Origin: Sphingomonas sp. TDK1 | Lineage (GTDB): Bacteria > Pseudomonadota > Alphaproteobacteria > Sphingomonadales > Sphingomonadaceae | DNA: 64,000 bases | Direction: 5' to 3' | NCBI RefSeq assembly: GCF_001650735.1 | Contig: NZ_LXVY01000044.1 | Coordinates: 248,001 to 312,000 of the forward strand | Shown here: in pieces, positions 37,118-48,324 of the stretch | Position numbering within the stretch: the stretch's first letter is position 1 | How the letters are laid out: every line of letters begins with the position of its first letter | Notes under the pieces: generated by a model | What the model saw: only the letters and a program-made list of their open reading frames with translations | What the model was told of the DNA's origin: nothing | Database searches by the model: none | Translations under genes and position numbers: made by a program

Positions 37118-38334
37118 CTATCCGCGTTTGCGAAACTCGGCTTTGATCACCGCACCGCCGACGCGAAGCTGATCGAGGTAGTCAGAACACCACTGCGCCA
37201 TGCGGACCCGCTCATCCCAATGAGCCCCCGGTGGTACGCTGCCCGGACACGATCCCTTTCGCCGTTCGCCAATGCACGCTCGATCGCATCGGGGTGCCAA
37301 AGGCCGGATTCATTGAGCAGCGTGCTCGCCATGGCGCGGAAGCCGTGGCTGGTCATTTCGTCATGCTCGAAGCCCAGGCGCCGAAGTGCGACATTCAGCG
37401 TGTTGTCGGAGATCGGACGCAACGTCGTATGCAGCGCGGGAAACAGGAATTCGCTTGAGCGGGCAAGCGACCGCAGATCCTGAAGCAGATACAGCACCTG
37501 CCGGGATAGCGGCACAGCGTGCGGCTGCTTCCTCTTCATACGCTCCGCAGGCACGCGTCACACCTTCTCGGCGAAGTCGATCTCGCTCCATTTCGCCTGC
37601 CGGAGCTCACCCGGCCGTAGGCACACGTGCGGTGCGATCCGCAGCGCGTAGAGCGTTTCGGGGCGCCCCTGATAGTCTTCGATCGCGCGAAGCAGTTCCC
37701 CGACCTTCTTCGGCTGAACGATCGCCGCGTGATGTTTCACGCGTGGAACGGTGAGCGCACCCCGGAGAATGTCTGCCGGGTTCTTCTCCGTACGCAGGGT
37801 CGCGAAGCCATAGCGAAACACGCGACCTGCGAAGGAGCGCAGCCGCACCGCCGTTTCATGATGCCCGCGACGTTCAACGCGCTTTAGGACATCCAGCAAC
37901 TCGTGCGGCGTAATGGCCGCGATGGGCCGGCGGGCGATCCCGCCCAGCAGTTCGAGAAACCAGCGCGCCTTCTTGAGGGTCGCCGCCGATTTTCCCTCCC
38001 GCTCCATTTTCTCGATATATTCATTGGCGACCAGCTCGAAGGTGGTCTTCGCTGCCAGTTCCGCCTCAAGCTGCTTCTGTCGCTTCTGCTCGACCGGATC
38101 GAAGCCGTCAGCGAGCTCGGCGCGCGCCTCGTCTCGCTTTTGGCGCGCCTGCTGGAGGGTAACCTTGGGGAAGCTACCAAGCGACAGCTTCCGCTCGATA
38201 CCATACACCTTGTAGCGAAACCGCCACGACAGTGCCCCGGAAGGCTGCACGAGAAGATACAAGCCCTCGCCGTCCGGAACCTGGAACGGACGTGCCGTAG
38301 GCTTCAGGGCGCGAATCTCGACGTTCGTAAGCAT
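37118..38334 (-). pseudogene. P4-type tyrosine integrase, disabled by a stop and a frameshift
   Basis: Starting at 38334 (MLTNVEIRALKPTARPF), the arm-binding and core-binding domains are intact through RPGELRQAKWSEIDF with the first catalytic Arg. At 37558-37560 a TGA interrupts the frame where related integrases have Trp; the frame then continues with RVPAERMKRK. The HGFRAMASTLLNE motif with His and Arg follows. Near 37225 one base is missing in a run of C residues. The end continues in another frame as AHWDERVRMAQWCSDYLDQL. Two independent lesions make it non-functional unless read through. It is the better-kept relative of the fragment at 24305. Confidence 0.88.
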
Positions 38335-38335
38335 G

Positions 38336-38400
38336 GTGGGCCACGCCTTCCTGCGATCTCCGTGGCCCACCGATTCGTGGCCCACTTTGGGTGGGCCACG
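38336..38400. repeat. CGTGGCCCAC decamer cluster upstream of the integrase
   Basis: Four exact decamers: GTGGGCCACG at 38336-38345 and 38391-38400, and its complement CGTGGCCCAC at 38361-38370 and 38376-38385. They lie directly before the integrase start. The same decamer is found in the att-like repeats at 38571, 58366 and 58377. The array resembles arm-type binding sites of a tyrosine integrase or excisionase. Confidence 0.7.
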
Positions 38401-38559
38401 GTGGAACAAAATGGGAAACCACGGGACCCGCAGGAGACATTTTACCGCAGTTTTCCGCGGTTTTCTACAATGTTCTCAATATGTACTGGTGCGCTTACAG
38501 GACTCACATCTGGCGCTGTAGCCCGCAGAAAAGCGTGGGTTCTAGCGGAGCCTGCGATC

Positions 38560-38660
38560 CGTGGCCCCTTCGTGGCCCACCAAAAAATCTGGTCCGAAAC
38601 CCGGACACAAACCCTCGCCCGAAACCATTTGGTACTTTGCAAAAGTGATTCGCTAACGCT
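38560..38660. repeat. Att-like repeat, copy B
   Basis: About 90 bp matching copy C at 58366 with few differences. Shared order: CGTGGCCC, CGTGGCCCACC, a poly-A run, GGTCCGAAACCCGGACAC, ACCCTCGCCC, ACCATTT(T)GGTACTT and GATTCGC. A common GGACTCACATCT lies about 70 bp to the left in both. Copies B and C bracket the acyl-CoA catabolic island; copies A and B bracket the 14-kb mosaic to the left. Confidence 0.7.
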
Positions 38661-39107
38661 TTTTCAGACCGAAATGACCACCGCCGAGAAAACACTAACG
38701 CATTCTGATTAAGGGAATCCTGGAAACTGTCCGTCGTCCAAACCACCGAACCCGATCGCGGTGAGCACGAGGGAGGTGGCGAGCTCATCATCCAGGCTCT
38801 CGTCTATCGGGAACATAGTACACCGTCCTGGATGGTCGGCCATGTCGAGGACGTGGATTCGGCGTTCGGAAAGCTGGGCGGATTTTCGCGGCGTCGTTCG
38901 CGCGGTCATCGACCATGCTCGCGACGCGCCGGCCCCCGCCGATCGGTTCGCCGTGCTCGCTCGGCCTTTTGATAGCGCAGTTGGGGTGGAGGGTGCCTAC
39001 CGATTGGCCGTCATCCCTGGCGAGTTGCTTGGGGAGGATGAGGTGCTGGTACCTGAGAGGGAGCGCGCATGGCGCTCCGTCGCGGCCGATAACGGTGAAC
39101 TGGCGGA
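38661..39107. other. No gene supported
   Basis: About 450 bp between repeat B and the flavin oxidoreductase. Frames are open on both strands, but none has a ribosome binding site or a family I recognise. It may hold a degraded gene. Confidence 0.45.
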
Positions 39108-41269
<2,162 letters not shown>

Positions 41270-41271
41270 GC

Positions 41272-42054
41272 TCAGACTCCCTGGAAATTCGGTTTGCGGC
41301 GGGCGGCGAAGGCGGCGAACCCCTCCTGGGCCTCCGCCTGTGCGCCGCTGCGTTCGATGGTGGCGGCCTCGCTTTCGAGATGGTCGCGCAGCAATGCCGC
41401 TCCGCCGTCCAGCAACAGTCCGCGCGCTGCACCCAGTGCTCCCGCGGGCGCGGCGACCAGCCGGGCGACGCAAGCCGCCGCCTCCTCCGCCAGCGCTGCA
41501 TCGTCGACGGTGGCAGTGACGAGGCCCGATCGCTCCGCTGCCTCGGCATCGAGCCGCTGGTTGGTGAGGATCATCGCCTGGGCGCGGCGCAGGCCGATCA
41601 GGCGCGGCAGGAACCAGCTCATGCCGCCATCGGGGGTTAGGCCCACACCGGTATAGGCAGCGGTGAAATGGGCCGAGTGCGCGGCGATTACGACATCGCC
41701 GATCAACGCGAGACTGAGCCCGGCGCCCGCCGCCGCGCCGTTGACCACTCCCAGCAGCGGCTTGGGCATCGTCATCAGCGTCAGGATCGCGCGGTTGAGC
41801 GGATCGATCAGCCCGCGCAGCAGGCGTGGCGCCTCGGCCCCCGCGGTTGCCATCGCCGCGACGTCGCCCCCGGCGCAAAAGATGCGGCCGGTACCGGTCA
41901 GCACCACGCAGCGTATCGTCGCATCGGCCGCCACCTCGACCGCAGCCTCAGCCAGCGCCTCGGCAAGCGCGAGGTTGATTGCGTTGCCCGCCTCGGGCCG
42001 ATGGAGCCGGATCTGCGCCACCGGACCATCGCGTTCGAGCAGGATCGGGCTCAT
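41272..42054 (-). CDS. enoyl-CoA hydratase/isomerase family protein
   Basis: A 260-residue crotonase. GRIFCAGGDVAAM and VNGAAAGAGLSLAL supply the two oxyanion-hole NH groups. GVGLTPDGGMSWFLPRLIG carries the usual acidic position region as a Pro-Asp-Gly-Gly pattern, typical of PaaG-like isomerases. ATG at 42054 is preferred because it follows GGAGGC and overlaps the phosphotransferase stop as ATGA; an in-frame GTG two codons upstream is possible. It hydrates or isomerises an enoyl-CoA. Confidence 0.9.
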   Translation of the reverse strand: MSPILLERDGPVAQIRLHRPEAGNAINLALAEALAEAAVEVAADATIRCVVLTGTGRIFCAGGDVAAMATAGAEAPRLLRGLIDPLNRAILTLMTMPKPLLGVVNGAAAGAGLSLALIGDVVIAAHSAHFTAAYTGVGLTPDGGMSWFLPRLIGLRRAQAMILTNQRLDAEAAERSGLVTATVDDAALAEEAAACVARLVAAPAGALGAARGLLLDGGAALLRDHLESEAATIERSGAQAEAQEGFAAFAARRKPNFQGV

Positions 42055-43121
42055 TGGCACGCCTCCATCGCGGCGCGCGCGAGGCGCGCGAGCCGGGGAA
42101 AGCTGGCAGCACGTTCGCGGGCATGGGCAGAGGCCGCCGTGCCGCGGATCACCCGTCCCTTGATCCCGTGGAAGATCGCGGCCAGCCGGAAGAAATTGAA
42201 CGCGACGTAGAAGTCATAGTCGGGCAGCCCGGCGCGGCCTGTGCGCGCGCAATAGGCGGCGACATAGGCCTGCTCGTCCGGGATCCCCAGCACAGCGATG
42301 TCCGCCCCGCCCAGCCCCGCGACGATATCCGGCGGCATCCGGTACATCAGCGCGTGATAGGCGAAATCGGCGAGCGGATGGCCGAGTGTCGACAACTCCC
42401 AGTCGAGCACCGCGACGATCCGCGGCTCGCTGGGATGGAAGATCAGATTGTCGCAACGGAAATCCCCATGCACCAGCCGGGTCTCGTCACCTTCGGGGAT
42501 GTGCGCGGGCAGCCACGCAACGAGCGCGTCCATGTCCGCATCGCGGCCGGCGTCGATGTCGTCGAGATATTGCCGGGTCCAGCGGCCGATCTGGCGTGCG
42601 AAGTAATTGCCCGGCTTGCCGTAATCGGCCAGCCCGATCACCGCCGGATCGAGCTGGTGCAGCGTGGCGATGGTCGCGTTCATCGCATGGAAATAGGCGG
42701 AGCGCTCCATAACCGGCACATCGGAGAAGGTCGCGTCCCAAAAGATGCGGCCCTCCACGAGGTCCATCACATAGAAGGGCGAGCCGATCACCGCTTCGTC
42801 GGCGCAGACACCGACAACCGCCGCGACGGGCACGTGCGATCCCGCGAGCGCGCGGAGCACGCGCGCCTCGCGCAGCACGTCGTGCGCGCCCTTCAGCAGC
42901 GGGCCCGGCGGCTTGCGGCGCAGCACATAGCGGCGCTTCGGCGTGGAGAGCCGATAGGTCGGGTTAGACTGGCCGCCCTTGAACTGCTCGACGACGAGCG
43001 GCCCGGCAAAGCCCTCCACTTCCGCAGCCATCCAGCGCGCGAGCGCGGCCTCGTCGAAGCGGTGCCCCTCGCGCACCGGCGTGGTGCCGGCATTGCTCGC
43101 CTGATCGAGCGGGGTCGCCAT
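42051..43121 (-). CDS. ACAD10/11-type phosphotransferase (APH fold), candidate 4-hydroxyacyl-CoA kinase
   Basis: A 356-residue kinase of the aminoglycoside-phosphotransferase fold. The nucleotide region is FKGGQSNPTYRL, then YVLRRKPPG with the Lys/Arg. The catalytic loop is VHGDFRCDN with Asp220 and Asn225, and the metal site AVLDWELSTLGHPLADFA with Asp240. This wording matches the APH domain of mammalian ACAD10/11. In Pseudomonas, LvaA of the same kind phosphorylates 4-hydroxyacyl-CoA so that a partner acyl-CoA dehydrogenase can remove the phosphate. A matching dehydrogenase lies two genes upstream. That role is an inference from family and context, but a strong one. Confidence 0.88.
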   Translation of the reverse strand: MATPLDQASNAGTTPVREGHRFDEAALARWMAAEVEGFAGPLVVEQFKGGQSNPTYRLSTPKRRYVLRRKPPGPLLKGAHDVLREARVLRALAGSHVPVAAVVGVCADEAVIGSPFYVMDLVEGRIFWDATFSDVPVMERSAYFHAMNATIATLHQLDPAVIGLADYGKPGNYFARQIGRWTRQYLDDIDAGRDADMDALVAWLPAHIPEGDETRLVHGDFRCDNLIFHPSEPRIVAVLDWELSTLGHPLADFAYHALMYRMPPDIVAGLGGADIAVLGIPDEQAYVAAYCARTGRAGLPDYDFYVAFNFFRLAAIFHGIKGRVIRGTAASAHARERAASFPRLARLARAAMEACQ

Positions 43122-43123
43122 GG

Positions 43124-43900
43124 TCAGCACCCCTTCCAGGCCGGCGGACGCTTCTCGGCGAAGGCGGCAGGGCCTTCCACCGCATCCTGCGATGCCAGCA
43201 TCGCCGCGAGCGCGGGATAGGACCATTGCTCGGCCATCGCCCGTTCTACCGGCGTCTCCAGCCCGCGCAGCACCGCATCCTTGGTAGCGCGCACTGCCAT
43301 CGGGCTGCAGGCCAGGATGTCCGCGGCCCATTGCCGGGCGAGCGCCAGCACATCGCCCTCGGTCACCGCATTGACGAAGCCCAGCCGCATCCCCTCTTCG
43401 GCCGAGACCCGCCGGCCGGTGAGCATCATTCCCATCGCCTGCTTGAGGCCGATCGCGCGAGGCAGCCGCTGCATGCCCCCGGCAAGCGCCGCCAGCCCGA
43501 CGCGCGGCTCGGGCAGCGCGAACACCGCCCGGGCGTGTGCAACGACGATGTCGCAGGCGAGCGCGATCTCGAAGCCGCCGCCCATCGCCACACCATTCAC
43601 CGCCGCGATCACCGGCTTGGTCATGCCGAACCGCGCAGTGAGCCCGGCAAAGCCGCTGCGCGGCGTCTTGAGGCCGCCGCCCGCCGCCTGCTGCTTCAGG
43701 TCATGGCCGGCGCAGAACGCCTTCTCGCCGGTGCCGGTGATGATCGCCACCCATTGATCGGGGTCGGCGGCGAAGGCGTCGAACACCCCCGCCAGTTCCT
43801 CGTGCGCCCCAGCGTGGAGTGCATTGTGCGCCTCCGGCCGCGCGAGCGTGACAATGGTAAGCGGACCGTCGCGTTCGACGGTGATGCTGGACGCGGTCAT
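43124..43900 (-). CDS. enoyl-CoA hydratase
   Basis: A 258-residue crotonase with EKAFCAGHDLKQQ and VNGVAMGGGFEIALACD forming the oxyanion hole. ALPEPRVGLAALAGGMQRLPR places the first catalytic Glu region near residue 130. The end AFAEKRPPAWKGC is the common hydratase tail. The start at 43900 overlaps the stop of the acyl-CoA dehydrogenase upstream (ATGA). It would hydrate the trans-2-enoyl-CoA made by the dehydrogenases. Confidence 0.92.
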   Translation of the reverse strand: MTASSITVERDGPLTIVTLARPEAHNALHAGAHEELAGVFDAFAADPDQWVAIITGTGEKAFCAGHDLKQQAAGGGLKTPRSGFAGLTARFGMTKPVIAAVNGVAMGGGFEIALACDIVVAHARAVFALPEPRVGLAALAGGMQRLPRAIGLKQAMGMMLTGRRVSAEEGMRLGFVNAVTEGDVLALARQWAADILACSPMAVRATKDAVLRGLETPVERAMAEQWSYPALAAMLASQDAVEGPAAFAEKRPPAWKGC

Positions 43901-45063
43901 GCGCGCTCCTTCCATGTGCGCTTGATGTGCTTGGCGAGGCTCCAGCGATGCACTTCGCTGGGGCCGTCATAGATCCGGAAAGCCCGGATCTCGCGGAACA
44001 CCTGTTCGACGATGGTGTCGCCGGTCACCCCGGTGCCGCCCATCACTTGCACGCAGCGATCCGCGACGCGCATCAGCGCCTCGGAAACCGCCACCTTCGT
44101 CATCGAGCTTTCGATGCCGCCGGCTTCACCTGCATCGAGCACGCCGGCGCACCAGTCGATCATCCGCTCGGCCTGTTTGAGGTCGATCAGGTTGTCGGCG
44201 AGCTGAAACCCGACGCCCTCATGGTCGATAAGCAGCTTGCCGAACGCCTGGCGGCAGCAGGCATAGTCGGTGGCGATCTCGTGCGCGCGGATGCACGCCC
44301 CCAGCCAGCGCATGCAGTGTGACAGCCGCGCCGGCGCCAGGCGCACCTGAGCATAGCGAAAACCTTCGCCGCTATGCCCAAGCATCTGGTCGGCGGGCAC
44401 GCGCAGATGGTCGATCCGCACCACCGCATGGCCGCCCGGCATCGAACTGTCGATCGTGTCGAGCACGCGTTCGATCGTGATCGCCGGATCGGGCAGGTCG
44501 ACCAGGAACATGCAGGCGCCATCGGCGGATTTGGCCATGACGATGCCCAGCCCCGCACCTTGCGCGCCGGTGATGAACGCCTTGCGCCCGTTCACCACCC
44601 AATGGTTGCCGTGGAGCACCGCGGTGGTCTGCATCATCGACGGGTCGGATCCGGCGCCGCCTTCCTCCGCCGGCTCGGTCATGAAGAAAGCCGAGCGGAC
44701 CTCGCCACGCACCATCGGATCGAGAAAGCGGCGCTTCTGCTCGGCGCTGCCCACCTTACCGAGCAGGTACATATTGCCTTCGTCGGGCGCGGCGGTGTTG
44801 AGCGCCACCGGCCCCAGCGGCGACAGGCCAGACAGGCACAGCACGTATGCGGTCTCGCGCTGGGTGAGATGGGTGCCGTCCGCGAGGATATGCGGCGTCA
44901 GCACGCCCGCCGCGCGGGCCAGCTGGCGCAGCTCGGCGACCATCGCATCGCTGGGGCCGTGGGCGTCGCGGCGACGATCGCGCTCAAAGGGCACGACCAG
45001 CTCGCGCACGAACGCTTCAACGCGGGCGCCGATCTCGGCCGCGCGCGGCGTCGGCGGGTTCAT
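43897..45063 (-). CDS. acyl-CoA dehydrogenase, ACAD10/11/LvaC type
   Basis: A 388-residue flavoprotein. FFMTEPAEEGGAGSDPS and HWVVNGRKAFITGAQG bind FAD and substrate. QVMGGTGVTGDTIVEQVFRE is the C-terminal FAD contact. Where ordinary acyl-CoA dehydrogenases have the catalytic Glu in YEGT, this one has Asp366 in RIYDGPSEVHR, as in ACAD10/11 and LvaC-like enzymes. Together with the phosphotransferase at 42051 it could convert a 4-phosphoacyl-CoA into a 2- or 3-enoyl-CoA. It overlaps the SDR stop (4 nt) and the hydratase start. Confidence 0.91.
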   Translation of the reverse strand: MNPPTPRAAEIGARVEAFVRELVVPFERDRRRDAHGPSDAMVAELRQLARAAGVLTPHILADGTHLTQRETAYVLCLSGLSPLGPVALNTAAPDEGNMYLLGKVGSAEQKRRFLDPMVRGEVRSAFFMTEPAEEGGAGSDPSMMQTTAVLHGNHWVVNGRKAFITGAQGAGLGIVMAKSADGACMFLVDLPDPAITIERVLDTIDSSMPGGHAVVRIDHLRVPADQMLGHSGEGFRYAQVRLAPARLSHCMRWLGACIRAHEIATDYACCRQAFGKLLIDHEGVGFQLADNLIDLKQAERMIDWCAGVLDAGEAGGIESSMTKVAVSEALMRVADRCVQVMGGTGVTGDTIVEQVFREIRAFRIYDGPSEVHRWSLAKHIKRTWKERA

Positions 45064-45821
45064 CGCGGCGCCATGCGGATCGCACCGTCGATCCGGATCG
45101 TCTCGCCGTTGAGCATCGGGTTCGTCACGATCGCCTCGACCAGCCGGGCATATTCGTCGGGCTGGCCCAGCCGCGACGGGAACGGCACCTGTGCGCCCAG
45201 GCTTGCCTGCGCTTCGGCCGGCAGCGTTTCGAGGAGCGGCGTCCAGAAGATGCCAGGCGCGATGGTCATCACTCGGATGCCGTAGCGCGCGAATTCGCGC
45301 GCGATCGGCAGCGTCATGCCGACCACGCCGCCCTTCGAGGCCGCATAGGCGGCCTGGCCGATCTGCCCGTCATAGGCCGCGACCGAGGCCGTGTTGATGA
45401 TCACGCCCCGCTCCTCACCGATCGGGTCCGCAGCGTGCAGGGCGGCGGCGAACTTCGACAGCACGTTGAAGCTGCCGACCAGATTGACCGTCACGATCTT
45501 CGAGAAGGACGCGAGCGGCAGGGCATTGCCATCACGGTCGATCACCTTGGCGGGCGGGCCGATGCCGGCGCAATTGACCAGGATGCGCGCCTTGCCGTTG
45601 ACCGCCTCCGCCTCCGCGATGGCGTTGGCCACGGCCTGCGCGTCGGTCACGTCGACGCGCACGAAATGGCCGCCGAGTTCCGCCGCCAACGCCGTGCCGA
45701 GATCGGCGTTGAGATCGAAGATCGCGACCTTCGCGCCGCTAGCGGCAAGCCTGCGGGCGGTGCCGCCGCCAAGTCCCGATGCACCGCCGGTGACGATGGC
45801 GGGAACGCCGTTGATGTCCAT
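45060..45821 (-). CDS. SDR, 3-hydroxyacyl-CoA dehydrogenase type 2-like
   Basis: A 253-residue classical SDR. TGGASGLG is the NAD turn, IFDLNAD gives the acidic NAD-selective residue, NTASVAAYDGQIGQAAYAASK holds Ser, Tyr and Lys. The stretch DGQIGQAAYAASKGG and the long loop before it are typical of HSD17B10/type II 3-hydroxyacyl-CoA dehydrogenases. No FadB-like gene is in the island, so this would be the 3-hydroxyacyl-CoA oxidation step. Its end overlaps the ACAD start. Confidence 0.91.
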   Translation of the reverse strand: MDINGVPAIVTGGASGLGGGTARRLAASGAKVAIFDLNADLGTALAAELGGHFVRVDVTDAQAVANAIAEAEAVNGKARILVNCAGIGPPAKVIDRDGNALPLASFSKIVTVNLVGSFNVLSKFAAALHAADPIGEERGVIINTASVAAYDGQIGQAAYAASKGGVVGMTLPIAREFARYGIRVMTIAPGIFWTPLLETLPAEAQASLGAQVPFPSRLGQPDEYARLVEAIVTNPMLNGETIRIDGAIRMAPR

Positions 45822-45842
45822 GCTGTCGATTCCTCCTCGATA

Positions 45843-47033
45843 TCAGATCAGTTCGATCGCGACCGCCGTCGCCTCGCCGCCGCCGATGCACAGCGAAGCG
45901 ATGCCGCGCCGGCCGCCCCGGGCGCGCAGCGCGGCGATCAGGGTGACCAGGATCCGCGCGCCGCTGGCGCCGATCGGGTGGCCGAGCGCCGTCGCGCCAC
46001 CGTTCACATTCATACGGTCGCTATCGATGCCGAGCTCGCGCATCGCGATCATGGCGACGACCGCGAACGCCTCGTTCACTTCGAACAGGTCCACCTCGGC
46101 AGCGGTCCAGCCGGCGCGATCGAGCGCCTTGCGGACCGCGAACACCGGGGCGGTGGTGAACCATTCGGGCGCATGGGCATGCGCCGCGGTCGCGACAATG
46201 CGGGCTTGCGTCACGAGGCCAAGCCGATCCGCTTTGTCCACGCGCGTCAGCACCAACGCCGCCGCACCATCGGAAATCGACGCCGAACTCGCGGCGGTGA
46301 TCGTGCCGTCCTGCGAAAAGGCCGGGCGCAGCAACGGGACCTTGTCGGGCCGGGCATTGCCGGGCTGTTCGTCGGTTGCGACCTCGATCGTCCCTTTGCG
46401 GCCCGGAACGGGGACGGTCACGATCTCGCCGGCAAAGGCACCCGACGCGACGGCGCGCTGGGCGCGGTCGAGGCTTTCGAGCGCGAAGGCATCCTGCGCT
46501 TCCCTCCCAAAGCCATAATGGCGCGCCGCCTCCTCGGCGAAGGCGCCCATCGGCTTGCCGGGGGCATAGGCATCCTCCAGCCCGTCGAGCATCATCGAAT
46601 CGAGCACCCGGCCATGCCCGATCCGCGCGCCCGCGCGATGCCGGGGCAGCAGATAGGGCGCGTTGGTCATGCTCTCCATGCCGCCCGCGACGATGCAGTC
46701 CGCAGCGCCGGCGGCCAGCGTCTCGGCAGCGAGGATCACCGCCTGCATGCCCGATCCGCACATTTTGTTGAGCGTCGTCGCCTCGACCGAGTCCGACAGG
46801 CCGGCCTTGCGCGCTGCCTGGCGCGCCGGCGCCTGACCGAGCCCCGCCGGCAGCACGCAGCCCATATAGATGCGCTCGACCGCCGTATCGGCAACACCTG
46901 CTCGGGCAACTGCAGCGCGCACGGCCGCCGCGCCGAGATCGACTGCGCCGAGCGGCGCGAAGGCACCCTGGAACCCACCCATCGGCGTGCGGGCATGGCC
47001 CGCCACCACAATTGCGTCGCGTTCAGAGGCCAC
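45843..47033 (-). CDS. acetyl-CoA C-acetyltransferase (thiolase)
   Basis: A 396-residue thiolase with nucleophile Cys92 (NKMCGSGMQA), VNEAFAVV, GHPIGASGAR and a final CIGGGEATAVAIEL. It is closer to biosynthetic/acetoacetyl-type thiolases than the one at 40109. It overlaps the acyl-CoA dehydrogenase stop by 11 nt. It would complete beta-oxidation, probably of short-chain 3-ketoacyl-CoA. Confidence 0.93.
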   Translation of the reverse strand: MASERDAIVVAGHARTPMGGFQGAFAPLGAVDLGAAAVRAAVARAGVADTAVERIYMGCVLPAGLGQAPARQAARKAGLSDSVEATTLNKMCGSGMQAVILAAETLAAGAADCIVAGGMESMTNAPYLLPRHRAGARIGHGRVLDSMMLDGLEDAYAPGKPMGAFAEEAARHYGFGREAQDAFALESLDRAQRAVASGAFAGEIVTVPVPGRKGTIEVATDEQPGNARPDKVPLLRPAFSQDGTITAASSASISDGAAALVLTRVDKADRLGLVTQARIVATAAHAHAPEWFTTAPVFAVRKALDRAGWTAAEVDLFEVNEAFAVVAMIAMRELGIDSDRMNVNGGATALGHPIGASGARILVTLIAALRARGGRRGIASLCIGGGEATAVAIELI

Positions 47034-48150
47034 GGGCGATCACCATGCGCTGGACGTCCGACGTACCCTCGTAAATCTGGCAGACGCGGACGTCGCGATA
47101 GATGCGGGCGATGCCGAATTCCTCCAGATAGCCATAGCCGCCCAGCGTCTGGAGCGCGCCCGAGACCACCGCCTCGGCGGTCTCCGAGGCGAACAGCTTG
47201 GCCATCGACGCCGCCTCCAGCGCCGGCGCACCGGCATCCTTCAGTGCAGCAGCGTGGAGCACCAGCTGCCGCGCCGCCTCCAGCCGGGTGGCGAGATCTG
47301 CAAGACGGAAGCCTACCGCCTGGTGTTCGAGGATCGGCTTGCCGAAGCTGCGGCGCTCGCGCGCATAGCCGGTCGCGATGGCGAGCGCCGCCTGCGCCAT
47401 GCCCACCGCCTGCGCGGCGATGCCGATGCGCCCGGCTTCCAGATTGGCCAGCGCCAGCGCATAGCCCCGGCCTTCGGCGCCGAACAGCGCATCCTCCGGC
47501 ACCACACAGGCATCGAACCGGAGCGCGCAGGTGTCCGATGCCCCCTGCCCCAGCTTGTGTTCGACCTTGTCGACCGAAAACCCAGGCGTGTCGGTTGGTA
47601 CGAGGAAGGCGGAGATGCCCCTGCGCCCTAGCGCCGGATCGGTGACCGCGATCACGATCGCGACCGAGGCGATCCGCCCCGAGGTGATGAACTGCTTGGC
47701 GCCGTCGATCCGCCAGCCGCCATCGACGCGGGTGGCACGGGTGCGGATCGCGGCGGCATCAGAGCCCGCTTCGCTTTCGGTAAGCGCGAAGGCGCCGATC
47801 GCTTCTCCCGCGATCAGCGCCGGCAGCCAGCGTGCCTGCTGCGCCGCCGATCCATGCTGCAGCAGCCCGTTCACCAGGATCGAGTTCTGGATCGAGACGA
47901 TGGTCGAAAGCGCGCCATCGGCCGCGGCGAGCTCGATCAGCGCCAGCGCATAGGCGACGCTATCGGCTCCCGCTCCACCCCACTCGGCCGGCGCGGTCAT
48001 GCCCATGAGGCCCATCGCCCCCAGGTCGCGGAACAATGCGGGCGGGAAGCCGCCCTCGGCCTCGAACCTTCCGCTGTCCGGGCGAATGCGTTCCTGCGCG
48101 AATGCGCGGACGGAGTCGCGGATCTGTCGCTGGTCTTCGGTGAGAATCAC
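47023..48150 (-). CDS. acyl-CoA dehydrogenase
   Basis: A 375-residue flavoprotein of the short/branched-chain type. LTEDQRQIRDSVRAFAQERI opens the N-terminal helical domain. ALTESEAGSDAAAIRT and IDGAKQFITSG bind FAD, and QIYEGTSDVQRMVIARGL carries the catalytic Glu361. The GTG at 48150 is taken as start since it follows GGAGAGG and gives the normal N-terminus; the upstream open frame is unlike the family. It is the first gene of the long leftward operon and is divergent from the CoA ligase. Confidence 0.92.
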   Translation of the reverse strand: MILTEDQRQIRDSVRAFAQERIRPDSGRFEAEGGFPPALFRDLGAMGLMGMTAPAEWGGAGADSVAYALALIELAAADGALSTIVSIQNSILVNGLLQHGSAAQQARWLPALIAGEAIGAFALTESEAGSDAAAIRTRATRVDGGWRIDGAKQFITSGRIASVAIVIAVTDPALGRRGISAFLVPTDTPGFSVDKVEHKLGQGASDTCALRFDACVVPEDALFGAEGRGYALALANLEAGRIGIAAQAVGMAQAALAIATGYARERRSFGKPILEHQAVGFRLADLATRLEAARQLVLHAAALKDAGAPALEAASMAKLFASETAEAVVSGALQTLGGYGYLEEFGIARIYRDVRVCQIYEGTSDVQRMVIARGL

Positions 48151-48243
48151 ATCGCCTCTCCACCGGCATCCGTTGGCCGGATTGCCGCTGGAACCGGAAT
48201 AGCGGACGGTGGTCCTTTGGGCTTTGCCCGGGCGATGCGCGGA

Positions 48244-48261
48244 TTTTGACATTTCTTGCGC
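48244..48261. promoter_or_regulatory. 18-nt motif TTTTGACATTTCTTGCGC, copy 1
   Basis: It lies in the divergent promoter region of the acyl-CoA dehydrogenase operon and the CoA ligase. An identical 18-mer is found at 55461 in the other divergent promoter of this island. It contains TTGACA, a consensus -35 hexamer pointing at the rightward genes, without a good -10 at standard spacing. That suggests activator dependence. The AraC regulator at 50987 is the likely partner. Confidence 0.6.
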
Positions 48262-48324
48262 GCCCGTTGCTGCCCCGACCATGCGCGTGGTTCCTCGCTC
48301 GCAGAACAGTGAAGGAGAGGAACG

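Noticed and set aside
38336-38400. A CRISPR-like array suggested by the regularly repeated decamers
   Set aside because: Units are only 10 bp, in both orientations, with spacers of 5-15 bp. They fit protein-binding sites instead.
37000-38600. A possible tRNA gene as the integrase attachment site
   Set aside because: P4-type integrases often use tRNA genes, so I looked for a cloverleaf with a GGTTCGAATCC-like arm near the repeats. None was visible.
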